Shown here: positions 48,308 through 57,218 of the stretch, piece after piece
Position numbering within the stretch: position 1 is the first letter of the stretch
Layout of the letters: every line of letters begins with the position of its first letter
Assembly (NCBI GenBank): GCA_028821475.1
Contig: JAPPGB010000032.1
Location: forward strand, 1 to 64,000
Source: Spirochaetaceae bacterium
GTDB taxonomy: Bacteria; Spirochaetota; Spirochaetia; SZUA-6; Bin103
Direction of reading: 5' to 3'
DNA: 64,000 nt
Translations under genes and position numbers: made by a program
Notes under the pieces: generated by a model
Told to the model about the DNA's origin: nothing
The model's input: the letters and a program-made list of their open reading frames with translations, nothing else
Database searches by the model: none

Positions 48308-49392
48308 CGTGCCAGCCACGCCCCGAAGCGCTCGTTCACCTGTTCGCCGAAGTCGGCCCACCAGGCCCAGTCGTTGAACACCGACCGCTCCAACCGCTCC
48401 GGGGTGGCCGGCATGTGCGCGGCCATGTCGACGCCGGTGTCCGCGTGCGTGGTGACCAGCGCCATCGCCGAACCGCGTACCGGGCTGTAGGAGATGTAGC
48501 GGCTCATCGCGGCCATCGACTCGGGGCGGGCGGCGAACGCCAGAAACTGGAGCGCCGTATCCAGGTTGGGGGTTCCCGCCACGATGGTGAGTTGCGCGTG
48601 ATCGAGAACCTGGCCGTCCCAGACGATCTCGAACGGTTGATTCTCCACCACCTGCGCGTTGAACAGGCGCCCATTGTAGGCGGTGGTCATCACCACTTCG
48701 CCGTCGGCCAGCATCTGCGGCGGCTGTGCTCCCGCCTCCCACCAGACCACGTGTTCCTTGATCTTGTCGAGCATCGCGAACGCTCGATCGATGCCGCCGG
48801 GTGAGTCCAGCACCTCGTACACCCGGTCGACCGGCACCCCGTCGGCCACCAGCGCGAACTCCAGGTTGCCGTATGGCGAGCGGCGCATCCCGCGTCGTCC
48901 GGGGAACCGTTCCACGTCGAAGAAGTCGGCCATCGTGGCAGGCCGTTCACCCGGGAAGTGGTCGCGGTGGTAGGCATACACGGTGGAGTAGAAGATCAAC
49001 CCGACGCCGCAGTCCGACAGCGTGCCGGGCAGGAAGTCCCCGGCCGCCGCGGCCGCGTCCTGGTCCGGGAACAGGTCGGCGGGATCGAGCTCTTCGAGCA
49101 GGCCCTCGTCACAGCCGCGGATGGCGTCCGCCGATTCCAGGTCGACCACGTCCCAGTGCACGTTGCCGGTTTCCACCTGCGCGCGGATCTCGGCCAGGCC
49201 GCCGTTGAAGTCTTCCATGCTGATTCTGACGCCGGCGTCGGCGCCGAACGGCTCAAGCAGCGCACGGTCGGTGGCGCGGCCGTAGGCGCCGCCCCACGAC
49301 ACCATGGTCATCCGTTCCTGCGCCGTCGCCCAGGCGCCAGCCAACAGGCCGGCCAGTGCGAAACACGCGGCAACGGTCCTCGTCCTCGTCAT
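48304..49392 (-). CDS. ABC transporter substrate-binding protein, PotD type
   Basis: The 362-residue protein has a signal peptide (ACFALAGLLAGAWATAQ) and reads MTMVSWGGAYGRATDRALLE, the opening of family-1/PotD-like binding proteins, then WDVVDLESADAIRGCDEGLL and VMTTAYNGRLFNAQ. Members bind spermidine, putrescine or other cations. Its ATG overlaps the stop of the ATPase gene by four bases. The ligand cannot be fixed from sequence. Confidence 0.9.
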   Translation of the reverse strand: MTRTRTVAACFALAGLLAGAWATAQERMTMVSWGGAYGRATDRALLEPFGADAGVRISMEDFNGGLAEIRAQVETGNVHWDVVDLESADAIRGCDEGLLEELDPADLFPDQDAAAAAGDFLPGTLSDCGVGLIFYSTVYAYHRDHFPGERPATMADFFDVERFPGRRGMRRSPYGNLEFALVADGVPVDRVYEVLDSPGGIDRAFAMLDKIKEHVVWWEAGAQPPQMLADGEVVMTTAYNGRLFNAQVVENQPFEIVWDGQVLDHAQLTIVAGTPNLDTALQFLAFAARPESMAAMSRYISYSPVRGSAMALVTTHADTGVDMAAHMPATPERLERSVFNDWAWWADFGEQVNERFGAWLAR

Positions 49393-50555
49393 CGTTCATC
49401 CTCCTCCGGCTCGCGGGAGTCCGCCAGTGCGCGGCAGTCCGCGGCCGCCCATCCGATCGCTATCTCGTCCCCTTCCAGCATCGCGCCGTGGCCTACGATG
49501 TTGGGGATTCGCATGAGGTACTCGGTACGCTGGTCGACGATCGCGTGCACCACCAGGTGGTCGCCGAGGAACGTGATCATCTCCACGCGCGCCGGAAACT
49601 GATTGCGGTAGGCGCCGTTGCGCCGGGCAATGCCGATCCGCTCCGGGCGGATGGCGACGGTCACCCGGTCACCGGGCGCACAGTCGGCCACCCGGTACGC
49701 CACCACGGTCCTGCCGTTCACGTCCACCCGGCAGTAGTCGCCGTCGACCGCGGCCACGCTGCCGTCCACCAGGTTGTTGCCGCCGATGAAGCGCGCCACG
49801 AACGGCCGCTCCGGCTCTTCGTAGAGGATCTCCGGCGGCGCCACCTGCTCGATGCGCCCGTCACGGAACACGGCGATGCGGTCCGACATGACCATCGCTT
49901 CCTGCTGGTCGTGGGTGACGTACACGATGGTGACGCCGAGCCGGCGGTGAATGCGGCGGATCTCGTACTGCATCTCTTCGCGCAGGTTGCGGTCGAGCGC
50001 GCCGAGCGGTTCGTCCATCAGCACGAGGCTCGGTTCGAACACCAGTGCGCGGGCGATGGCCACCCGCTGCTGCTGGCCGCCCGACAACTGCCCGGGACGC
50101 CGCTCCTCGTACCCTTCCAGCCGCACCAGGCTGAGCGCGCGCCGCACCCGCTGCCGGCGCTCGTGCGCGTCGATGCGCCGCACCTCGAGCGGAAAGGACA
50201 GGTTCGCGCCGACGCTGAGGTGGGGAAACAGCGCGTAGTTCTGGAATACGACGCCGATGTTGCGCTGCCGCGCGGGCAGATCGTGCACCGAGCGCCCGTC
50301 GATGCGGATGGCGCCGGAAGAAGGCGCCTCGAACCCCGCGAGCATCATCAGGCAGGTCGTCTTGCCGGAGCCCGATGGTCCGAGCAGGGTCAAGAACTCG
50401 CCTGCGCGGATGTCCAGGTTCAGGTCGCGCACCACCATGGTGCGCCCGTCGTAGCTCTTGGCGATGTTCTGGAACTGAACGTGAGGCTGGTCGGATGCAG
50501 CGGCGCGGGTCTTCGGATCGACCGCAGCCGCAGCGCGCTCCATGGCGGTCGCCAT
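49389..50555 (-). CDS. ABC transporter ATP-binding protein, PotA type
   Basis: The 388-residue protein has Walker [17 protein letters not shown], the signature [15 protein letters not shown], Walker [14 protein letters not shown] and the His loop [20 protein letters not shown]-terminal TOBE domain follows ([18 protein letters not shown]). It is the first gene of the operon. ATG 50555 is chosen; a second ATG at 50543 is possible, and the long open frame upstream is not homologous. It powers the adjacent PotB/PotC permease pair. Confidence 0.92.
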   Translation of the reverse strand: MATAMERAAAAVDPKTRAAASDQPHVQFQNIAKSYDGRTMVVRDLNLDIRAGEFLTLLGPSGSGKTTCLMMLAGFEAPSSGAIRIDGRSVHDLPARQRNIGVVFQNYALFPHLSVGANLSFPLEVRRIDAHERRQRVRRALSLVRLEGYEERRPGQLSGGQQQRVAIARALVFEPSLVLMDEPLGALDRNLREEMQYEIRRIHRRLGVTIVYVTHDQQEAMVMSDRIAVFRDGRIEQVAPPEILYEEPERPFVARFIGGNNLVDGSVAAVDGDYCRVDVNGRTVVAYRVADCAPGDRVTVAIRPERIGIARRNGAYRNQFPARVEMITFLGDHLVVHAIVDQRTEYLMRIPNIVGHGAMLEGDEIAIGWAAADCRALADSREPEEDER

Positions 50556-50661
50556 GACACCAATTTGCTGCCGCGCGGCGCGCCAGTCAATTCGGGACCG
50601 CATGTCCTCAGGCCGCGCGATGCGCGGGTGAGGTCGTGCACGCCGACCAGTGTTTTTTCTG

Positions 50662-50667
50662 TATACT
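50662..50667 (+). promoter_or_regulatory. -10 element of the thiol peroxidase gene
   Basis: TATACT lies 33 bases before the tpx start and directly follows a T-rich run (TGTTTTTTC). The -35 region is weak, so activation by a stress regulator is possible. Confidence 0.45.
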
Positions 50668-50699
50668 GCGGGCCGCAAGTACTTCGAAGGAGCATACAC

Positions 50700-51221
50700 A
50701 TGGCACGGAGTGGAGAGATTACATTCAGGGGCAATCCGATGACGCTGGCCGGCGATCGGCTGGCCGTCGGACAAGCGGCGCCCGACTTCAAGCTGCACTA
50801 TTTCGACGACGGCATGCAGGAGCTCACGCTCGCCGATCTGAACGGCAAGCCGAGCTTGATCAGCGTGGTGCCGTCGCTGGACACGCCGGTGTGCGCGGCG
50901 CAGACGAGCCGCTTCAACGCGGAACTGGCGGACCTGGGGGAAAAGATCAACGCGGTCACGGTCAGTTGCGATCTGCCGTTCGCGCAGGCGCGCTTCTGCG
51001 GCAGCGAGGAGATCGCCAACATCCGGGTGGCGAGCGACTACCAGGAACGTGCGTTCGGTGCCGACTGGGGGACCCTGATCGAGGAACTCAAGCTGCTCAC
51101 GCGCGCGGTGTACGTGCTCGATGCGGACGGCACCGTCGTGTACGAGCAGATCGTTCCCGAGGTGGTCGACGAACCTGACTACGACGCCGCGCTGGCGGCG
51201 CTGAAACAACAGCTCGCATAG
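50700..51221 (+). CDS. tpx: Thiol peroxidase (atypical 2-Cys peroxiredoxin)
   Basis: The 173-residue protein has the Tpx pattern: ISVVPSLDTPVCAAQTSRFN with peroxidatic Cys65, and ADLPFAQ-like DLPFAQARFCGSEEI with resolving Cys100. It reduces hydrogen peroxide and alkyl peroxides using thioredoxin. AAGGAG seven bases upstream selects ATG 50700. It is divergent from the PotA gene and stands before the RelE-helicase gene with a 151-base gap, probably as a separate transcript. Confidence 0.95.
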   Translation: MARSGEITFRGNPMTLAGDRLAVGQAAPDFKLHYFDDGMQELTLADLNGKPSLISVVPSLDTPVCAAQTSRFNAELADLGEKINAVTVSCDLPFAQARFCGSEEIANIRVASDYQERAFGADWGTLIEELKLLTRAVYVLDADGTVVYEQIVPEVVDEPDYDAALAALKQQLA

Positions 51222-51352
51222 CGGCCCGAGGCCGTGCCGCCGCGGCGCGGTCTTCGGGACCGCCAGGCCGGCATCGCGTCTGCCACGGCCGCGGAGGCGC
51301 GGGTTCCGCATCAAGTGCGCCTGGGCCGGCGCACCGCCGTCGGCCGGGCTCT

Positions 51353-51370
51353 CGATTGCAGGGGCAATCG
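51353..51370 (+). promoter_or_regulatory. Perfect hairpin holding the ribosome binding site of the RelE-helicase gene
   Basis: CGATTGC (51353-51359) and GCAATCG (51364-51370) form a perfect seven-pair stem with loop AGGG. The only Shine-Dalgarno-like sequence (AGGGG) lies in this loop, and the ATG follows two bases after the stem. The element could be a protein operator or could gate translation. Confidence 0.55.
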
Positions 51371-51372
51371 GC

Positions 51373-54300
51373 ATGCAACGCACCTATACTCTCCTCCTGC
51401 ACGACACGGTGCGCGCCTACCTCCTGTCCCTGGGCAGCCGCGCCCGGCAACGCCTGCGCGAGAAGCTGGAGTTCCTGCAGCACGGCCTGTGGGACACCGG
51501 CGTGCGCGTCAAGAAGCTCAAGGGGGCGGCGCGCGCGGTGTTCGAGGCGCGGCTGACGCGCGGCGACCGGATCCTGTTCACGCTCGGCAGCGGCACGGGC
51601 GGTACAACGCCGATCTACGTGTGGGGCGTGGTGCAACACGACGACGTCACCGCCGCCGAGCGCCGGATCGTGCCGGTGAACGCGCCGTTTCTCGACTTCG
51701 AACCGCTCGCCGTCGAGAGTCTGCCGGAGTTGGACGCGGACACCCTGGACGGTGGCTACTTCTCGCTGGTGCAGTCGCAACCCTCCGCCGAACACGCCGC
51801 CGGCGCGGGCGGGGACGAGACCGCGCCGCCCGCCGCCGAGTGGTCCGCCGTCGGCACCGACACCGGACCGCAGCGCTGGCTGGTGGTGGACGACGAGGAG
51901 TGGCAGCGCCTGCAGCAGGCGCATCGGAGCGACCACCTCGAGCTGTACCTCTACCTGACGCGTGAGCAGGCGCGCTTGCTCGGCAGCGAGCCGCCGCTGC
52001 TGCTGTCCGGCACGGCCGGCAGCGGCAAGACCACCATCGCCGTGTACTTCCTGTTGCGCCACCGCGTGCGGCGGCTCGACGCGGCCGCCGGCGGCCGGCA
52101 AGAGTCCGCGACGTCCGCGACCTTGGGCGGGCCGCCGTCCGGGCCGGAGCGGGCGCTGTTCCTGACCCACAGCGCCCAACTGAAGCGGTTCTCGGAGCGG
52201 ATGTATCGCGGCCTGGTGGCCGCCACCGACCTGGAGAAGGCCCCTGAGGCGGTGCGCTTCTCCACCTACGGCGAACTGCTGGAGGAGATTCTGAGCCGCG
52301 CCGGACGGCGCGTACCGCACCGGCGGCCCGCGGGACTGGCCGAGTTTCGCGCCATCTTTCAGAACCACCCGGCGGCCGCGCGCTACGACGCCGAGCTGGT
52401 GTGGGAAGAGATCCGGGCGATCGTGAAGGGCGCGAAACCGCAGGTGAGCGGGCGCCGGTTCAGGGAACTGGCGGCCCGCGCCGGCGCCGCCGCGGCCACC
52501 GGCCGGGAACGGGCGGAGTTGGCGGAGTACGTGGTGCGGCTGGCCAACCTGGAGGCGGGATCCCGGCTCGACGCGATGCGCGCACGCAGGACCTCGTTCG
52601 CGACGCTGCGCGAGTTCGCGGCCTGCCTGCGCGGCGGAGACCTGTCCCGGCTGGACGAACAACAGTTCCTGCTCGACGCCGCGCTGCGCCTGATCGACAA
52701 GCAGGCCGCACGCCTGGGTCAGCCGCTGCTGACGCTGCGCGAGTACGAGGGGCTCGGGGCCAAGCGCGCGCCCAACTTTCCGTTCGAGCGGCAGGAGATC
52801 CATGCCTTGGCGGCGTACTACCAGCAGCAGTTGGAAGCGGCGGGGCTGCACGACGAGATCGACTTGACCCGGGCGGCGCTGACCTACCTGGAGCGGCACG
52901 ATGACCAGTTCCGATTCGACCTGGTGGTGTGCGACGAGGTGCAGGACTTCACCGACCTGCAGTTGGCGCTGCTGTTCCGCCTCGCCGAGGATCCGCGCCG
53001 CACCGTGCTCACCGGTGACCCCAAGCAGATCATCAATCCGAGCGGGTTCCGCTGGGAGGAGGTGCGCGCCCGCTACTACGAGCGCGGCCTGGCGGTGCCG
53101 GAGGTGGTCAACCTCAGCATCAACTTTCGCAGCGTAGGGAACATCGTCGGCCTGGCCAACGAGCTGCTGGTGCTGAAGCGGGCGCTGGTCGGCGCCGCGG
53201 CCGGCGAGATTACCGAGCGCTGGATGTTCCGGGGGCGGCCGCCGCTGCTGGCCGAGGGGCTTGCCGAGCCCGCGGTGCTGGACGCGGTGCGCCGCGGCGG
53301 CGCGGGCCAGGTGGTGCTGGTGCGCACGGCGACGGAGCGCGACCGGCTGCGCGCGGCGCTGCAGTCGGAGCTGGTATTCACCATCGCCGACGCCAAGGGC
53401 CTGGAGTTCGACGCGGTGCTCCTGTGGCGTTTCGCGGGCGCGGAGGGGGCGCCTGGCCTGTGGCGGCGCATTGCCGCCGGACAGGTGCGCGGCGCCGCCG
53501 ACGCCCCGCATATCCGCCACGAGTTGAGCCTGCTGTACGTGGCGGTGTCGCGGGCGCGCAACACCCTGGTGATCTGGGACGGCGAGACGGTCAGTCCGAT
53601 CTGGGGCATGGCGGCGCTCGCCACGCACGTCTACCGGTCGCCGGACGCGGACGCCCTGGCTGCCACCTGGCAGCGGGTATCGACGCCGGCCGAATGGGAG
53701 GCGCAGGGTGACTACTTCGCCGAGCGGGAACACTACGCGGCCGCCGAAGAGTGCTACCGCAATGCCCAGGCGTCGGCCAAGGAGGAGGTGGCGCGCGCCC
53801 ACCGCCTCGAACAGGAGGGCGATCACCGCACCGCCGCCGCCCTGTTCGCCCGCCATGGCCGCCCCGAACAGGCGGCGGCGAACCTGGAGCGGGCCGGGGA
53901 GTTCCCGGAGGCCGCCCGGCAGTGGCGGCGCGCCGGCGATGAGGAGCGTGCCGTTTCGTGCGAGGCGCGCCACTACGAGGCGGCTGGCAACTTCAAGGCG
54001 GCCGCGAAGCGCTGGCGGCAACTGGGCGACGAGGCGGCGATGCTGCGCACGTGGGACCGCGGTCGCCAGTACCGGCAGCTTGCGGCGTTCTACCGGGAGC
54101 GGAAGGCGAGCGGCGAGGCGGCGCGCTACCTGAAGCTGGCCGGCGACCATGCCGGAGCGGCGGTCGAGTTTCGCCGCGCCGGCATGCTGGAGCCCGCGGC
54201 GCAGGAATTCGAGAGCGCGCGCGACTACAAGCGCGCGGCCGCGCTGTACCGGCGGCTGGGAGACAGCGCCGCCCTGCTGCGCTGCCTGGGATCGATGCAC

Positions 54301-55764
54301 ACCGGCGGCGCGCACGAAGCGGCGCTGGTATACGAGGAACAGCGCAACTGGCAGAAGGCGGCCGAGCACTTCCGCCGCTACGCCGGCAGCTCGCCGGAGG
54401 CGCGCGCCGACCTGGAACGGCGGCTGGCAACCATCACGCCCAAGCGGCCCGGCATGCGTGCGGCGGTGCGCATGGACGCCCTCGGACACCACCTGCGCGC
54501 GGCGCCCATATACGAGCGCCACGGCCATCCGGCACGCGCGGCGGAGCTGTACGGCGCCGACGGCGAGCATGAACCGGCGGCGCGCTGTCTGGCAGCGAGC
54601 GGCCGGCTCAAGGATGCGGCGCGGGTAGCGCTGCGTGCGCCTGCCGAGAGCGCCCTCAATGCCGCGGTCGAGCATCTGTACGGCTACGTGCTCGGCAACC
54701 CGGCGCCCGGCGGGCGGATTGTGCAGGACAAGCAACTCGTGGCGCGGGTCGGCGAGCTCGCGCGCGCAGCGGGGCGCCTGTCGCGCGCCGGCGAGCACCG
54801 GCCCGCACTGGCGCACTACCTGGCGCTGCGCAAACTGCCCCTGGAAGCGGACGCGTTCAGGGCCGAGGTGCTCGCCGCCTACGCCGGCCTGCGGCGCCAC
54901 GCCGACGCGGTCGAACTTTGCCTGCGACAGGGGGCGCCGGACGCGGCGCACGACTACCTGGACGAATACCCCGACGCGGACTGGCCGATCGCCGCGGTGG
55001 AGCGGTTGGCGCAACGCGCGGGCGGCCGGCTCGGCGGCGTCGACGACGGCGAAATCTCGGGGGTGCTGTTCCGGATCATGAATTCCTGCTTGCAGCGCGG
55101 CGGCGAGCCCGACCGGCGGCCGCGCCTGACCGCCCTGCTGCGCGGCATGTCGCCGGAGTTCGCCTTCTGGACATCTCTGTCCCGCGACTGCAGCGAGCTG
55201 CTGATCGCGCTGCGCAGCTACGATCACCTGGTGGGCGTGGTGGTGTACCTCTCGGTCTCGGGCGTCGATTCCGCCGACCGCCGCTACTTTCTCGACCGGC
55301 TGCAAACGGTCGCGGAGGCGGAGCGGGACCGGGAGCTGGAGCTGTGTATGCTGCTCGGGGACGACGCGGCATTCGGCGCGGCAATCGCCGACCTCGAGCC
55401 GGCGCCGCACAATGTTGCGCTGTTCGCCGAGAGCGACACGCGCTACCGCGAGGCGGTCGCCCTCATGCTGGCTTCAGGCAACGCCGGCGAGGCGGCGTCG
55501 GTGTGCGTTCGGCACGGAGACTTCGCCGAGGGCGGACGCATCTACGAGCGGTCGGGCGACCTGCTGCTCGCGGCGCGCACCTTTCGCGACGGCGAGCTGT
55601 ACGACGATGCGCGGCGCTGCTACGCGGCGCGCGGCGACGAGGCGGGGGTGGCACGGGCGTTCGAACGGGAGCGCCGCCATGACGAGGCGATGGCGATCTG
55701 GCAGCGCCTCGGCAGGCAGCGCGAGATCGAGCGCCTCGCCCGCAAGATGGGGCGCGGCGGATAG
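51373..55764 (+). CDS. RelE-like domain fused to SF1 (UvrD-type) helicase and TPR-like array
   Basis: The 1463-residue protein has three parts. Residues 1-85 read LLLHDTVRAYLLSLGSRARQ, then VKKLKGAARAVFEARLTRGD and RILFTLG, the RelE/ParE-fold pattern. Residues about 190-745 are an SF1A helicase: Walker A SGTAGSGKTT (about 213), DEVQDF (about 521), LTGDPKQI (547), INFRSVGNIV (585), AKGLEFD and LLYVAVSRARN (720). Residues about 775-1460 are more than fifteen TPR/SNAP-like helical pairs rich in A..Y...G, such as AAALFARHGRPEQAAANLER. All core helicase motifs look intact. A defence or stress role on nucleic acids or ribosomes is inferred; the family is not one I can name. Confidence 0.85.
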   Translation: MQRTYTLLLHDTVRAYLLSLGSRARQRLREKLEFLQHGLWDTGVRVKKLKGAARAVFEARLTRGDRILFTLGSGTGGTTPIYVWGVVQHDDVTAAERRIVPVNAPFLDFEPLAVESLPELDADTLDGGYFSLVQSQPSAEHAAGAGGDETAPPAAEWSAVGTDTGPQRWLVVDDEEWQRLQQAHRSDHLELYLYLTREQARLLGSEPPLLLSGTAGSGKTTIAVYFLLRHRVRRLDAAAGGRQESATSATLGGPPSGPERALFLTHSAQLKRFSERMYRGLVAATDLEKAPEAVRFSTYGELLEEILSRAGRRVPHRRPAGLAEFRAIFQNHPAAARYDAELVWEEIRAIVKGAKPQVSGRRFRELAARAGAAAATGRERAELAEYVVRLANLEAGSRLDAMRARRTSFATLREFAACLRGGDLSRLDEQQFLLDAALRLIDKQAARLGQPLLTLREYEGLGAKRAPNFPFERQEIHALAAYYQQQLEAAGLHDEIDLTRAALTYLERHDDQFRFDLVVCDEVQDFTDLQLALLFRLAEDPRRTVLTGDPKQIINPSGFRWEEVRARYYERGLAVPEVVNLSINFRSVGNIVGLANELLVLKRALVGAAAGEITERWMFRGRPPLLAEGLAEPAVLDAVRRGGAGQVVLVRTATERDRLRAALQSELVFTIADAKGLEFDAVLLWRFAGAEGAPGLWRRIAAGQVRGAADAPHIRHELSLLYVAVSRARNTLVIWDGETVSPIWGMAALATHVYRSPDADALAATWQRVSTPAEWEAQGDYFAEREHYAAAEECYRNAQASAKEEVARAHRLEQEGDHRTAAALFARHGRPEQAAANLERAGEFPEAARQWRRAGDEERAVSCEARHYEAAGNFKAAAKRWRQLGDEAAMLRTWDRGRQYRQLAAFYRERKASGEAARYLKLAGDHAGAAVEFRRAGMLEPAAQEFESARDYKRAAALYRRLGDSAALLRCLGSMHTGGAHEAALVYEEQRNWQKAAEHFRRYAGSSPEARADLERRLATITPKRPGMRAAVRMDALGHHLRAAPIYERHGHPARAAELYGADGEHEPAARCLAASGRLKDAARVALRAPAESALNAAVEHLYGYVLGNPAPGGRIVQDKQLVARVGELARAAGRLSRAGEHRPALAHYLALRKLPLEADAFRAEVLAAYAGLRRHADAVELCLRQGAPDAAHDYLDEYPDADWPIAAVERLAQRAGGRLGGVDDGEISGVLFRIMNSCLQRGGEPDRRPRLTALLRGMSPEFAFWTSLSRDCSELLIALRSYDHLVGVVVYLSVSGVDSADRRYFLDRLQTVAEAERDRELELCMLLGDDAAFGAAIADLEPAPHNVALFAESDTRYREAVALMLASGNAGEAASVCVRHGDFAEGGRIYERSGDLLLAARTFRDGELYDDARRCYAARGDEAGVARAFERERRHDEAMAIWQRLGRQREIERLARKMGRGG

Positions 55765-55888
55765 GTCGCTCGCGGTGGATGCCGCGCTGCTGCTCGATCA
55801 GCGTGGGATCCAGCAGCAGGACGCTCTCGCCCGCGCAGCCGTCAGCACTCCTGGCGCGCATTTCTGACCGATCCGGCTCACGCCGGTG

Positions 55889-57205
55889 TCAACCTCCGGC
55901 GGCGTGACCTGGAGCACCGCCGCCGCTGCCGGCCCGCCGCCGCGCCACGCGCGGGTCCGCCACGCCGAAGCGCAGCACCAGCCAGCCGGCCAGCGACAGC
56001 ACCACCCCTGCCGCGAACACCGCCCGGTAGTTCACCGTGTCGATCAACCACCCGCCGGCAATCGGCGCCGCCAGCGCCGGCGCCGCCAGCAGCGTGGTGG
56101 TCAGCGCGGTGTAGGTGGCCACCCGGCCGGCGGCGCCGAGGTCCATGGCCAGGCTCGGTCGAGACACCCTGATGCCGGCGTCGGACAGGGAGAGGAGGGC
56201 AAAGGCGGCGTACATCCACGCCGCCGCCGGCGCCACCAGCACCACCACGCCGGCCGCCGCGCACAGCAGCGCCGCCACCTCGATGGCGGCCCGGTGGCCG
56301 AAGCGGTCGCCCCACCAGCCGAGCAATGGCGTGCCGGCCGCCTGGCTGATCAGCGCCGCCACGGTAAGGGTGGCGGCGAAGGCGTCGCTGATGGCAAACG
56401 CCTCGCGCGCGTAGATCACGTAGAAGGTCACGCCGAGGGCGCCGAAGATTACCAGGATCTGGCTCAGCAGGAAGCGCGCGAAGTTGTAGTCGCCGCGCAG
56501 CACCGCCGGCAACTCGCGCAGATAGGCGCCCAGGCGTACGCGAGGCCGCTCGGGGGTGCTTGCCGGCTCGCGGTTGAAGGTCAGGAAGGTCCAGGAGATC
56601 GCCTGGCCGGCAAACGCGAGCAGGAAGCAGATGCCGAACGACAGCGGGTAAGCCACCGTATCAAGGATGTGCCGCGCCAGCAACGCGCCGCCGGCGCCCA
56701 TCAGCGCACCGATGGCGGCGCCGAGGCCGAACATCATCCCCTTGCGGTCGGGATGGATTACCTTCGCCAGCATGGCGCGCCACGCCGGCGACGCCACCCC
56801 CACCGCACCTTGGCCGACCAGCAGCATCACCACCAGGAACCCGTAGGAGAACCACGCCGGTGCCACCGGCCACAGCACGATGCCCAGCCCCAGCACCAGC
56901 CACGGCACGCGCTCGAATACGCTGATGCGCACGATCCACGGCTTCTTGCGTGCCAGCGACTCGGCGCGGGCGGCCATGAGGAGTTGAGGCACGTGCGAGG
57001 CGACCAGGTAGATGGCCGGGATCAGTCCGATCAGCACCCGCGACTCGGTCAGGTAGCTGACGTAGAGCGGCAGGATGGTGGAGATGAAGACGAAGCTGCC
57101 GGCCAGGTGGACGAACGACAGGTCGCCGACATTGACCCAGAAGTTCCAGCGCGCGTGGCGGCGAATGAAGTCCCGCGGGCTGGGGTGGGTGGGGGGCTGG
57201 TTCAC
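55889..57205 (-). CDS. MFS transporter
   Basis: The 438-residue protein has twelve helices and begins in a family-like manner at FIRRHARWNFWVNVGDLSFV. The inter-helix loop contains HPDRKGMMFGLGAAIGALMG, and the second half has LLGWWGDRFGHRAAIE, the classic D-R-x-G-R-like MFS motif. GTG 57205 is chosen because the open frame upstream runs antisense to nothing but overlaps the dehydrogenase gene and is not membrane-like. It follows the Gfo/Idh/MocA gene by 13 bases and may import its sugar-type substrate. Confidence 0.82.
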   Translation of the reverse strand: MNQPPTHPSPRDFIRRHARWNFWVNVGDLSFVHLAGSFVFISTILPLYVSYLTESRVLIGLIPAIYLVASHVPQLLMAARAESLARKKPWIVRISVFERVPWLVLGLGIVLWPVAPAWFSYGFLVVMLLVGQGAVGVASPAWRAMLAKVIHPDRKGMMFGLGAAIGALMGAGGALLARHILDTVAYPLSFGICFLLAFAGQAISWTFLTFNREPASTPERPRVRLGAYLRELPAVLRGDYNFARFLLSQILVIFGALGVTFYVIYAREAFAISDAFAATLTVAALISQAAGTPLLGWWGDRFGHRAAIEVAALLCAAAGVVVLVAPAAAWMYAAFALLSLSDAGIRVSRPSLAMDLGAAGRVATYTALTTTLLAAPALAAPIAGGWLIDTVNYRAVFAAGVVLSLAGWLVLRFGVADPRVARRRAGSGGGAPGHAAGG

Positions 57206-57218
57206 GCCGCCGACGCGG

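Noticed and set aside
49356-50699. N-terminal extension of the thiol peroxidase frame back to 49356
   Set aside because: It lies opposite the PotA gene, and ATG 50700 has a clear ribosome binding site and the full Tpx length.
51097-55410. A 1437-codon open frame on the minus strand opposite the RelE-helicase gene
   Set aside because: It has the Arg/Gln/His-rich composition of an antisense shadow in GC-rich DNA and no recognisable domain; the plus strand carries all helicase motifs in order.
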